Shown in pieces: positions 54,417-64,000 of a stretch of DNA of 64,000 bases (the stretch's first letter is position 1; the number at the start of each line of letters is the position of its first letter). Under the pieces are notes generated by a model that had not been told where the DNA came from, did no database searches, and saw nothing but the letters and a program-made list of their open reading frames with translations. The stretch comes from Apostichopus japonicus (Eukaryota; Echinodermata; Holothuroidea; Aspidochirotida; Stichopodidae), in assembly GCF_037975245.1 (NCBI RefSeq), contig NC_092582.1, positions 2,730,001 to 2,794,000 on the forward strand, written 5' to 3'. The position numbers were made by a program, and so were the translations under genes.

Positions 54417-57400
54417 GTAAGTGTACCAGACAAAAACCAACAAATGTATCAATAGAACCCCTGCCCCAGTGTTATTTTTCAGGCTGCTACTGTACCTCTA
54501 TTGCCCCCTCTTCCCCTTGCTGTAAACAAAATTAATAAATCATTCTCGCATTTCTGTAGGGGGTTACCGATAGTTGTAATGCCAAATTATTTCACCATCT
54601 ACTCTCTTGGTCATGTAATGCCAGTAGGACAGCAATGTTGGTAGTCTGCCTATGATGATTATTTTGTTCTTTTTGTGTTTATTTAATATTTATATTTATT
54701 TTGAGGAAGGGACTCATAGATGTCAGCAAATGTCCGACATTGATCCCACAATTCGCCAGAATCAGTGACTCTAGTGAAGCTGTTGGACTATGTTCTTCAC
54801 CATCATCTCAAACCTTCCTTCAAACAAACTCTGATTATATCTAACGTCGTCATCTACTCAATATCTAAAAATGATTTGCAGGGGTTAAAAATCTCTAGGA
54901 AAACCCCCCGGAGAAAAAAACTGGCACGCTGAAATTTAAAGGCAATACAGATGACTTTTATAAAAATTAATCCATCAATTTTTCTTGTCTGAATGATTTC
55001 ATCTTCCCCAACCCAGTGACACTGCCATGGATATAGTGCTCTCTTTATGTTTCCCTGTTAAAAGGTTACACAGCATTGCATCATGCGTCAGTCTGGGACC
55101 AAAGGAAATGTATAAAACAGTTGATTGACCTTGATGCTGATCTTGGCGCCAAGACGAAGAACGGAGAAAGGCCAAGAGACATAGCTGTCCGTTACAACCA
55201 CACGGAGTGTGCCGGTTTCTTAGATTTGTCAGGTTTGTGTTTATTTCTTACGGTTTACTTATTTCTGTCTGTCTGTCCGTCCGTCCAGAGCTTCAATTCC
55301 TTCTTATCTTTTTCTCAAGTTTTTGAAGTGCAGTCATATTTGCCTGTTAGAATGTAGGCACTATATATATATATATATATATGATATTATTTATTTATTT
55401 ATTTGTTTTGCCACAAAAGTACAAAGTGGAGGGAAGTCTTCCATAAAGCTTAAAAGCTTAACAATGTGGAAGACTCCCTGAAGAAAGAAAAGAAAAGAAA
55501 TATATATATATATATGTGTATAAATACATATACATAAATATAAGTACAAATTAAATGTTCAATATATATATATATTGTAATCATACATACAGGTACAAGT
55601 TAGTTTTAGTCAGTAACTAGCTATTATTTCCTTTCAAAACCACTTCTTAAAGGATGTGACTGACTTTTTACTCTTTAAATCGTTCGATAGAAGATTCCAT
55701 GTTTTTGTTGCACGGTTTTGTAGGCTTATAGTTCCAATGGTGGTATTGTAGAGATTATAGTGGGCATGATTAGCTTGCCTCGTGTTATGATTATGTACAT
55801 CTCTGTTACTGGTTAAAAAATTGTCAAAGGCAGCTGGTAGTAATCCATTATGTGTGCTTTAATGCAACAGCCTGTACAATGTGTGAAGTTTGAAAGAGAT
55901 TTTATGAATTCTGTTAAGGAGCTGAAGCTTCAATCAATGGAGTTACACTTTGAAACATTGAAGTAAGGTTTTCTTGTATGGTTTAAAATTTGGTGATGAC
56001 AATAACTGTTCTCTCATCTTTGGCAATAAATTTCAAAGTTTGTTGCACTCATCTTGTCTGGGTCTCGTATATATTGATGAACTGGCTGCAACAGAAGTAC
56101 AGCAGGCAGTTACCTCCTATCTTGAACCCCACCCCTCAGCAGGTTACATGGCTTGTGTATAATACTTGGGTAGTCTCCCTCTCTCCTTCCGTCTATCCCC
56201 ACCCCTATTCCTCCCTCCCTCCCCCACCCCTATCCCTCACCCCACTGCTATGACGATTCTTTATTCCCTAGAATCAGATCTCTAGGTAGAATCTCCAGTT
56301 ATAAATAAAGGCTTTAACTAGATTCATGCTAAACTCATCATTGATCATGGATCACCAGCACGACTCTGCGTGTAAAGTTGTAAATTATTTAAGAATAACT
56401 GCTCTCGTTTGGCATTTTTAGAGGCTAGAAAAGACTTGAAGAATCTGATCACAGAAATTAAAGAAATCATCGACGATCCACAAAAGCTACAAGGCAGACT
56501 GGCAAAGGATGAAAAGGTGAGTAAGACGTTGTCTGCTTTCTGCGACTAAGACTGCTAAATATTGATATCAATAATAATTGTGTTAATTCAGTCGGCCTGG
56601 AACCTGAGTCATTACACAATGAAATAAGCATTGGAATAAACTAGCGGCTGATACATTCAAAGAAAAGTCACTCAAAGATAGAGACGGGACGGAATAAAAA
56701 CAACTTGATCTGGTCTCATCCCCATTCCCCTTATCTCATTCCCATTCTCCTTATCTCGTCCGCATTCCTCTTATCTCGTCCCCATTCCTCTTATCTCGTC
56801 CGCATTCCTCTTATCTCGTCCCCATTCCCCTTATCTCGTCCCCATTCACCTTATCCCGTCCACATTCCTCTTATCTCGTCCCCATTCCCCTTATCTCGTC
56901 CCCATATCTCGTCCCCATTCCCCTTATCCCATCCCCATTCCCATTATCTCGTCCCCATTCACCTTATCCCGTCCACATTCCTCTTATCCCGTCCCCATTC
57001 CCCTTATCTCGTCCCCATTCACCTTATCCCGTCCACATTCCTCTTATCCCGTCCCCATTCCACTTATCTCGTCCCCATTCCCCTTATCCCATCCCCATTC
57101 CCATTATCTCGTCCCCATTCACCTTATCCCGTCCACATTCCTCTTATCCCGTCCCCATTCCCCTTATCTCGTCCCCATTCACCTTATCCCGTCCACATTC
57201 CTCTTATCCCGTCCCCATTCCACTTATCTCGTCCCCATTCCCCTTATCCCATCCCCATTCCCATTATCTCGTCCCCATTCCCCTTACATCATCAAGACTG
57301 CAACCGTGGTATGAATCCTGACGATGTTAAAAGTTTAGTGAGTATACGAGTAGATTGGAAAAAGAATGGATGCTACACATGATCAGGTTAAAGGTGGGGG

Positions 57401-59384
57401 AGCGATCTACTGCTTATACACGTATGGAGATAAAAAACAAGCTGAAAAAGTAATATGCCCATGTCTGGGATGGGATATAGGGGAAACCCTGAAATGAAAA
57501 CTTAAATTCATTCCAGTATAGCGGTGCAATGTGCCAGACCATTTCAAGGTGGAAAATGGTGGCATCCCATGGGGGTGAAGGAGGGGGGGTTGGGAGGAAA
57601 TCCACATGAGACTGTTCAGCAGCATCCTATAGTTTGTACATGATTTTTTTTTTCCATTTAAGTGTTCAGTTACTAGCTATAAAATTGAATACTATAGCAA
57701 GGCATGTTGCTTTTATTTTGAGTAAAGCCAGGTCAGGCATGATCAAGTCACTCATCAGGAATAGCCGGGTATTACAGCAACCCAATTATCGACATCCCGG
57801 CTAGCACACATCCACATGAAATGTTCGTTTTTGAAGCGTATTCCCTGTCATTTTATGCCTGTGATTATAAGGTGTTACAGTTGTGAATAATAATTTGCAT
57901 ATTCATAAGGCAAACAAGTCCAGTCCCTATATGATATCACTGAATATTGCATAATCGACTCTTCCAAACTAAAAATTAAAGCTCATTTTCCATATCTAAG
58001 AAAAAAGAGCTCACCATGAAGTTGATTGGCACCAATGGTTATTATTTTTTTTAATGGTTTTATTTTTTCCAACATAAGAGTAAGTCTCCCTCTTAAAGGC
58101 AAACATCAACTTGCTTACGGTAAAACAAGGTATATCTTTGTACCTCCACAGATGATTGCTGTAAATGCCTGTGCTGATAAGCAGGAGTGGCTCGATACAA
58201 ACAATAGTGCAAGCATCAAAGAGGTTCATCGACAGTTTAAAGAACTCACAGGAATTCTGGAACCTATCCAAGCAAAACTAGCTGAGCCTCGTAAGTATAA
58301 ATCCTCACACAACAATGTAACAAGCAACAGAAGTTAAGAGTCTGAAACTGTCTGATGCAGAATTATCTTCACAGCCACCACCCCCCCCCCACCCCTCAAA
58401 CCCTGTCATCCCCTACAAGCAGCGTGTATATACTTTTCTACTATCAACTAGGATCAGCAACCAAGCAGAGCTGTTACAGCTACAGAATTGGCTGTTTCAT
58501 TATTCTTTAATCCAAGCTGAGAATTCTGTGAGGTTTCTTTCAGATTTGATTATTTGGTGGTTTTCACTTTTCTTTGAATGGTTGAAACATATTACATCCC
58601 CAATTACTATTAAACAGGTTTGATGCTTCCCACTAAGGCTAAAAATGTTGCCAGAAAAATCAAGTTCTTTGCCCTCTGAAAAACATCTCGTCAGTTTATT
58701 GCGATTGGTCAATTGCTTGTCAATAATATTTACACTTCTTGGCCTCAGCCAACAGTAGCAAATATATCCTGGCCTAGCTTTTAAACTTGCATCAGAAAGG
58801 CCTCGGGCATAGGTTGTTCCTGTCAGTATGCTGTTAATGTTAGCAGTTGTTTCAACTTGATTGAATCTTTGGACCAGCTAAACTAGTTTATGACATTTGT
58901 AAAGTAAATCCACTTGTTATGCAACGAAAACATATTGAATCTGAAAAGAAAAGCACTATTAATAAAAGCTGTACAATATTAGAAATCAAATTAATCTGTT
59001 GGTTTAGCAATGACGGAAATGCAAAAATGTATACACAAAGAAGTATCAATCAGAGAAATTGTTCATACTCAAAACAGATGTCTTTTATTTTAAATGTGAT
59101 TCTTAAATACGAATCAAATTGTTAAAATGAAAATTCACACGAAACTCTTTCAAAAACAGTCCAAATATTGATGATATCAATTACAATAGCATCAACTTTC
59201 TAACAAACAACAATTATGTTTACTAACCATTAAGGTCAACATTAAGGTCAAACTTGTGATGGGGTTATGGCAGGAAGTACACAATTTTAGATAGTAACTA
59301 TTTCTCTCTCTTTTCCTTTCCTACTTTTTAATTTTTTTTTTCTTTTTTTTCCCTTTAGCTCCCGAAAAGCCACAAAGAAAGTGA
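54017..59384 (+). CDS. ANKRD45: Ankyrin repeat domain-containing protein 45 (5 exons joined)
   Basis: Exons 54017-54416, 55065-55232, 56422-56516, 58152-58290 and 59359-59384 join in consistent phase to a 275-residue protein, near the length of vertebrate ANKRD45. The Met at 54017 has A at -3 and G at +4; an in-frame Met at 53969 has a weak context, and 16 more residues would precede. Ankyrin repeats lie at about 30-185 (DEDGRSPVEIAATEGHVEMM, GKSPLDMACILGREDIV, GYTALHHASVWDQRKCIKQL). These are followed by the family-specific helical tail: EARKDLKNLITEI, then CADKQEWLDTNNSASIKEV and QFKELTGILEPIQAKL. That tail aligns with the human ANKRD45 C-terminus and separates it from generic ankyrin proteins. 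Vertebrate ANKRD45 is linked to cilia and centrosome/midbody; the role here is inferred. Confidence 0.9.
54417..55064. other. ANKRD45 intron 1
   Basis: No feature recognised in this 648-bp intron. Confidence 0.5.
55065..55232 (+). CDS. ANKRD45: ANKRD45 exon 2: ankyrin repeats 3-4
   Basis: Acceptor GTTAAAAG, donor GTTTGT; phase 1 in and out; residues 134-189. GYTALHHAS, DLDADLGAKTKNGERPRDIA and YNHTECAGFLDLS follow the human order (GYTLLHCAA ... RARDVAARYSQTECVEFLDW). Confidence 0.92.
55386..55935 (-). mobile_element. LINE 3' fragment (reverse transcriptase tail and 3' UTR)
   Basis: On the minus strand the sequence reads LLPAAFDNFLTSNRDVHNHN, then TRQANHAHYN, GTISLQNRATKTWNLLSNDL and SFKKWF with a stop. 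This is the standard C-terminal wording of LINE ORF2 ('HNTRQ...GP..WN.LP..L...SFKK'). It is followed by a TA-rich 3' UTR and an AAATA-type tail at 55387-55405. 5'-truncated; inserted in ANKRD45 intron 2 antisense to the gene. Confidence 0.85.
55936..56421. other. ANKRD45 intron 2, right part
   Basis: C-rich patch at 56180-56250; otherwise nothing recognised. Confidence 0.5.
56422..56516 (+). CDS. ANKRD45: ANKRD45 exon 3
   Basis: Acceptor GCATTTTTAG, donor GTGAGT; residues 190-221 (EARKDLKNLITEIKEIIDDP, then a Lys-rich end). Helical segment after the ankyrin repeats. Phase 1 in, phase 0 out. Confidence 0.88.
56701..57285. repeat. 20-bp minisatellite with a perfect 160-bp higher-order repeat
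   Basis: Tandem units of CTTATCTCGTCCCCATTCCC (20 bp). Units 56941-57100 and 57101-57260 are identical over all 160 bases (eight variant monomers in the same order), and a third copy begins at 57261. It lies in ANKRD45 intron 3; the Pro/Ser/His-rich open frame over it is a repeat artefact. Confidence 0.97.
57286..58151. other. ANKRD45 intron 3, right part
   Basis: No feature recognised. Confidence 0.5.
58152..58290 (+). CDS. ANKRD45: ANKRD45 exon 4
   Basis: Acceptor TACCTCCACAG, donor GTAAGT; residues 222-267. CADKQEWLDTNNSASIKEV and LTGILEPIQAKL match the human 'CRAKNEWLETHTEASINELF ... LEDIVTPIFTKM' tail. Confidence 0.92.
58291..59358. other. ANKRD45 intron 4
   Basis: AT-rich, ending in a long polypyrimidine tract before the last exon. 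No other feature. Confidence 0.5.
59359..59384 (+). CDS. ANKRD45: ANKRD45 exon 5: last codons and stop
   Basis: After TTTTCCCTTTAG the phase-1 join gives PPEKPQRK and TGA at 59382-59384. Very short, so this exon is the least certain; the strong pyrimidine tract, correct phase and a poly(A) signal 445 bp later support it. Confidence 0.7.
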
Positions 59385-59828
59385 TGAAGACTGGAAGCAA
59401 CAGAAACAAAGAACCAGGCAAGAGGATCACCGGCTTAAACGTTCCCAACCACGCTAGCTGATTGTCTTGAATATCTCCTGATGGCACACATTAGACACCC
59501 TACCCCCCCCCCCAAGACTACTTGTGCATATGTTATGTTGCTATTGACTTCCATAATAGAATATATGATTTACCTCTGGAGTATATTGCACATGTTTAAG
59601 ATCTTCACACGGTTGGCTGCATAACATTCATAAAAGCAACAACCATGTATTTTATATCACATATTTGATAGTTTACCATACAAAGATAGTTTACCACACG
59701 AAGAACAACCAGCTTAACTTTTAAGAAGCAATCCACCAAACATGTTAATAGAAGAGAGAGTATTTTATACTTCATAATTTCAATCAGCTATTTGAATTTC
59801 TTCATTTGTCCTTTCTGATTCCTAAAGA

Positions 59829-59834
59829 AATAAA
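59829..59834 (+). terminator. Probable ANKRD45 polyadenylation signal
   Basis: AATAAA, 445 bp after the stop, just before a pyrimidine-rich tandem repeat. Confidence 0.4.
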
Positions 59835-59837
59835 AGT

Positions 59838-60053
59838 ACTTAATATTCCCAGCATGTGTCTCCACCCTCAGCCACTTAATATTCCCACTATGTGTGTCTT
59901 CCCCACCCTCAACCACTTAATATTCCAACGTCTTTCCCCACCCGCAACCACTTAATATTCCCACCATGTGTGTCTTCCCCCACCCTCAACCAATTAATAT
60001 TCCCACCATGTGTCTTCCCCCACCCTCAACCACTAAATATTCCCACCCTCTAC
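59838..60053. repeat. About 36-42 bp tandem repeat
   Basis: Five to six imperfect units of ACTTAATATTCCCACCATGT followed by GTCTTCCCCCACCCTCAACC. Confidence 0.9.
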
Positions 60054-61823
60054 CAACTCTTTTTTATGTTAATGAGATGCAAGCAACAGTTGTGCAGGAA
60101 GAAGTTGTCATGGTAACAGACATTGTAATCTATATACTCGTGACTAAGCCAAACCGAAGGGTGTTTCAACAATACCTTTGGTCTGTATTTGGGCTGTTTT
60201 ACATATTTACATATTTACTATATCTTAAAATAATCCATAACTAAAAAGAACTTAGCCTAAATTCAGGTTTAAAATAGAAAAAGGATATAAGTTTAAAGAA
60301 AATAAATCAATTTGATGGAGATTGTCTGGAAGCCTAGTTTATTACGCAGAGTTGCAATCAAGTTCAGCACTCTTTCTCTCTAGAATTGGAAAAATGATCG
60401 GAACTTTGGTGTTTTTTAAAGGGAAATTTTGGTAACAAAATGTGCTGTATATTTTCTGTATCTCTAGCTGAGGGAACAAGTTTCCCTTTCTAGGAGCTAC
60501 AGGTAAAGTAAACAACTGGTTATAAACTGTTTCAAAAATCTCTAATCCCCTACCTGCTTAATTCCTTTCTCTCCCCTGAGAAGTAGTACAGTGATAAACC
60601 TGTTTCCTGTACTTCCACCCGCCCCCTCCCCCCCCACAAGGGGCCTATTCCTTAAGTAGACACAAAGCACAGGATCTAAAACACTTAAATTATTGTATGA
60701 CTTTCTTCCTCCTAAGGATCACAGTCTATGTTACATAAATTGACACTCTTGATAATAAAGTTATCTGGTTTGTATATCAATTGTGGCACTTTCTCTTTCA
60801 ACCTCCAAATAAACCTCAAGGTCTGTTGCTTTAACAAATCCATTATATACAGAAAAATTCCAATTATGCATATTGAAAAAAAAATGATGATTTTCATTGA
60901 AACTCATACTTGTAATGTTCTAATCATATGATTTACATCTTAAATGATTTGCATACTCTTTGCCCCATTTACACAGAATGTTTTCCCCAATTTCTATGCG
61001 TGTGATAGATTACAATCAGCCTCACGAAAGGAACTGGCCCAGAATGTTTGCACTAATGAATAACGATGCACTGATGAATAACGATGCATTAATGAATATA
61101 ACGACATCCTCAGGGTTGTGCACCCTATTGGCCTATCCTTTACATTGCTCAATGAATATATAATGAGATATTTTTGAATCAGTATGGCCGCTTTGCATGA
61201 ACCAATGATAACATTTATGATACTCTTCTTTGATATCAACCATTTTCAACCTTCTCATGAATATTATGGCAAGTGGACAGCTTACGTTTGCCAAAAAAAA
61301 AAACTTATTTGGACAAAATCAATTAATAACTAACAGGCTACCAATGAACTAAGACTTACATACCTCTCTCAAAATTTAATGCTCATGAGTAACTACCTTA
61401 ACTGTCTATCCCCTGTTTTTCCTCTTGTTGCTTGACAGACGTTGCTTGGAATCACAAACTATTAAAAGTTTCATTTTTTGTGTAAAGATTTGCCCATTCG
61501 ATGCTGATCAACCTAAAACTGAATCAAACTCAACACGTCTCAAAATTTCAACTCCTATATTAATTCTAACCATCAGATATTGGTGAAGCACCATTTCTAT
61601 TGCCTAGCCAGAAACTCATTAAACATTACCCCTTTGTATCATTCTTCAGTTGGTAATAACCAGGGATGGTGGCCACTGTCTCTCTTTGTGATGGATTAAC
61701 TCTCAATCCATCCCTTTAATCCTTTGATGATACTCTGTCCTTTAATGGCTATCAAATCCTTCTTATCAAAAGTTATCATTAATTAGACAAAGTTCCTCTG
61801 CCATTCCAGTAAGTCTCACTGTT
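60054..61823. other. Intergenic between the convergent ANKRD45 and PNPLA6/7 genes
   Basis: AT-rich with a C-rich patch near 60615-60640 and a small AATAACGATGCA(C/T)TGATG duplication at 61055-61095. It probably includes the 3' UTR of the minus-strand gene. No exon recognised. Confidence 0.5.
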
Positions 61824-62011
61824 TTACTCGTCTTCGGTGTCCTGGATGGACTGTCTCGACACCTGTCTCAGTCTCACGCCGTCCGCCACGAAAGTATCGG
61901 ACTCCGACTCTGGCGTGTCTCCATCCTCCAGAGAGTGGCAGCTATCCTTCTTAGAAGAATCAAGGAACGTCTCTGACGAGGATTCGATGACACCGTCTGT
62001 CTCTCCCTCAT
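61824..62011 (-). CDS. PNPLA6/7: PNPLA6/7 last coding exon
   Basis: On minus: acceptor CTGCCTTCAG, then 61 codons and TAA at 61826-61824. Acidic, Ser-rich tail ending [12 protein letters not shown], like the low-complexity acidic end of vertebrate PNPLA6. The open frame runs 25 bases further upstream, but the acceptor gives the correct phase-1 join. Confidence 0.9.
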
Positions 62012-63932
62012 CTGAAGGCAGAGAATATGCAATCATTTGAAGGAGTTATGTTATGTTATGACATGAAAATGTTATTACATGAAATGGGGGGGCGTTGTGG
62101 TAAAGTGGTTAAGGCAGTGGACTGGTGACGAGTTACCAATGACCAAGGCTAAGTTGTCAAAGCGCTACGATCTCGATGTAGCAGCGCTATATGTCTAATA
62201 TGTATGTATGTATACATGTATGTAAAATGTTATTACATGCAAGCTACTCTATACATTGGCATATGTGTCTGGAAAAGTGACCCAGGAAATCCAATGCGAG
62301 AATGATGATAATGTGAGGGACCCGACGTTTTGTAATGATCGTGTTTTGTTGAGAATAAATATTCAAATCTTCCGCACAAAGTGAATTGATGGAAGGTTCG
62401 GATTTCCCAAGTAATGTGGTGCAGCTCGAACTAGATGTGTTGAAAGTGTGGAGCCCTGTGTGTGGAGGGCATGCAGTATTATACTCCTTAAACAGCAAAA
62501 TGGCAAGACATTAAAGCAAAACTGTTAGGATTATCACTGATGTCTCCCCCTTCCTGCCCCCCCCCACCAAAAAGAAAACACCTCACTATAATCTGGCAGG
62601 GCTTATTGCAAATTCTATAAGACATTTTAATTGACCAAAATATGATACAACATATTGTAACATAGCAATTACAATCACACTGGGATGGTGATTAAGTTTA
62701 CCATACCAAACAATTATATATGTGTGTATCCAGGAGAGTTGAGAGGCCAGCAAGCTTACACTTCACTGAAAGAAGGTAACACATAAACTTTGCCATTTTT
62801 AGTTCAAGTACTTCTCAGGTGCTAGGTATCATTGCTTGAAATGGTGTAACCCTTACCCACTGAAGTATAAATGAATAGTAGATCCCTATACAATATTTGA
62901 CCTCTGCATTAACTGTATTGTATTGTCGACTCAACTGTTGCATTTACCTAGATCAGATGTTCCGTATGAAGTTGGCGCTAGATTGGACACGACGACAGCC
63001 AACTCTGACAACCTGGGATCAACGTGATGTTTGACCTGTAATGAAACCAAAAGATAAGGCAATCGATAGATTCAAAGAGCACTGCTTGACAACAGTACAA
63101 TGTTAACATTCAATTATTTATACATTAACAGTCGTATAACTGGTCCCATGTTCAAGTTTACCTAAGAATCAACAGTGTGGTAAAACCACATCAAATTAAT
63201 AAATTCAATATACATATTCAGCATATTTTGTCAGCAGTGGTAATTACACAAATAACTGGACAGTTTTATATCTATAAGATAATTTGGAAACAATGTCATG
63301 TAGTCAGTTTTCTTGACTTCACCTAACCCCTCTCCCTCCACCCCCTACCCTCACAGCCACCCTGTCATACGTACCTGTTGCTGCCTGCAGGGGACTCCAA
63401 CCTTGGTGATTCGTTCTAATAATCCCGATTCCTTCCACCCGTCAAAGACCGTCTTTCCCTTGTCATAACCGACTGCTTTGATAGCCTCATATTTATGGAA
63501 GTCCAACGTTCGGAAGCTGTAACCAGAATGATTTCAAACATTCTAATTTACTCTGAAGAAAATAAATGTAATGCTAACAACCTCCGCAACTGCATTGCCC
63601 CTTATGGTAATGATGCTAAACAACTTCTCCCCCCCCCACACCCACTCCCATCCCTCTCCCCTCCACCTATATCTCTCCCCTCCACCCATCCCTCTCCCCT
63701 CCACCTATCCCTCTCCCCTCCACCCATCCCTCTCCTCTCCACCATTAAAAAGTACATAAAATTGGAAAAAAAATTTGTGGAGAATATGAATACCTGTCAA
63801 AGGTCACACTACAACTTACACGCCAATCGCTGGTCGGATATACAGACAGTAATCACTGCATTTAATCTCTTCCATCTGCTTGCAGCAGGAGATGTAGGCC
63901 AGACGACTTTGGATTTCGGTTAAAGCAGGAAC
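61824..63932 (-). CDS. PNPLA6/7: PNPLA6/7-like patatin lysophospholipase, C-terminal exons (partial at window edge)
   Basis: Minus-strand exons 63932-63820, 63516-63375, 63035-62948 and 62011-61824 join in phase and encode the last 175 or so residues of a neuropathy-target-esterase relative. The first carries [20 protein letters not shown] and [13 protein letters not shown] ('DIQSRLAYVSC...YLRPPI' in vertebrate PNPLA6/7). The second carries [20 protein letters not shown] followed by KTVFDGW ('[23 protein letters not shown]'). The end is a Ser/Glu/Asp-rich tail. These enzymes hydrolyse lysophospholipids at the ER; the catalytic Ser-Asp dyad of the patatin domain, the cyclic-nucleotide-binding domains and the membrane anchor lie beyond the window. 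PNPLA6 and PNPLA7 cannot be told apart from this part. Confidence 0.93.
62083..62230 (+). mobile_element. Possible tRNA-derived SINE fragment
   Basis: GTTGTGGTAAAGTGGTTAAGGC resembles a pol III A box with its flank, then CAAAGCGCTACGATC and a TATGTATGTATGTA tail. No B box is visible, so it is a fragment or a derived element. It lies in the last PNPLA6/7 intron. Confidence 0.45.
62948..63035 (-). CDS. PNPLA6/7: PNPLA6/7 exon (second from last)
   Basis: On minus: acceptor TTTCATTACAG, donor GTAAAT. 29 codons plus one base: [29 protein letters not shown]. It corresponds to the 'FTDLAEIVSRIEPP' region of vertebrate homologues. Confidence 0.9.
63375..63516 (-). CDS. PNPLA6/7: PNPLA6/7 exon (third from last)
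   Basis: On minus: acceptor TGGTTACAG, donor GTACGT. 142 bp; completes a phase-2 codon and then encodes 47 residues including the conserved [12 protein letters not shown]. Confidence 0.95.
63625..63750. repeat. C/T-rich ~20-bp minisatellite in a PNPLA6/7 intron
   Basis: About six imperfect units of CCATCCCTCTCCCCTCCACC, preceded by a C run at 63631. Confidence 0.85.
63820..63932 (-). CDS. PNPLA6/7: PNPLA6/7 exon (fourth from last)
   Basis: On minus: acceptor CGTTAG, donor GTAAGT after 63820. 37 codons plus two bases; it encodes the post-patatin segment with QSRLAYISC and [10 protein letters not shown]. Confidence 0.92.
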
Positions 63933-64000
63933 CTAACGAAAGCAAATATCAGTCAGAGTAACATTTCATCGCCCTTATCAACCAACAAAATTTCATTTCT

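Noticed and set aside
56705-57382. 225-residue Pro/Ser/His-rich open frame
   Set aside because: Generated by the 20-bp minisatellite in ANKRD45 intron 3; the 60-bp translation period reflects 3 x 20 bp.
61837-62040. Ser-rich + strand open frame
   Set aside because: Shadow of the last PNPLA6/7 exon on the other strand.
63495-63923. 142-residue + strand open frame at the right edge
   Set aside because: It is the complement of PNPLA6/7 exons plus a C/T-rich minisatellite; the minus-strand exons are clearly the coding ones.

Overview
This is a eukaryotic genomic window, AT-rich and full of microsatellites, minisatellites and decayed transposons. The genes are split into short exons with canonical GT-AG introns, AATAAA signals are present, and there is no operon-like packing. 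Gene content (an animal-type TRPC channel, ANKRD45, and a PNPLA6/7 neuropathy-target-esterase relative), tRNA-derived SINEs, LINE relics and intron sizes fit a non-vertebrate animal. A marine deuterostome such as an echinoderm is my best guess; the species cannot be fixed from the sequence alone.

Layout. From 1 to about 21.9 kb I recognise no protein-coding gene. This stretch holds a trinucleotide array at the very start, two copies of a tRNA-derived SINE beside (TA)n tracts (2.5 and 5.7 kb), a broken LINE reverse transcriptase (2.8-4.1 kb), a 27-bp minisatellite (6.6-7.7 kb), and a pair of related TIR elements in opposite orientation (10.2 and 13.4-15.1 kb). The second TIR element has been split by a 1.3-kb fold-back element with almost 500-bp arms and an apparent 6-bp target duplication. 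From 21.9 to 48.2 kb, on +, lies a TRPC-family cation channel gene. I reconstruct it as 13 exons joined in consistent phase into a 923-residue protein with an ankyrin N-terminus, pre-S1 elbow, S1-S6, LFW pore motif, TRP box, coiled coil and a class-I PDZ-type C-terminus. Its introns hold a 64-bp minisatellite, a perfect (CCCT)120 tract 50 bp after a splice donor, LINE remnants, a cluster of CRE octamers and an inverted partial copy of the pore exon boundary. From 54.0 to 59.4 kb, on +, is a five-exon ANKRD45 gene (275 residues). From 61.8 kb to the right edge, on -, are the last four coding exons of a PNPLA6/7 gene, so ANKRD45 and PNPLA6/7 are convergent.

The three genes have no evident shared pathway: TRPC is a plasma-membrane cation channel, ANKRD45 is a cilium/centrosome-associated ankyrin protein in vertebrates, and PNPLA6/7 proteins are ER-associated lysophospholipases. 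The most unusual points are inside the TRPC protein (a roughly 100-residue S3-S4 extracellular loop with three N-glycosylation sequons, and loss of the His/Cys zinc site conserved in vertebrate TRPCs) and in the nested palindromic transposon.
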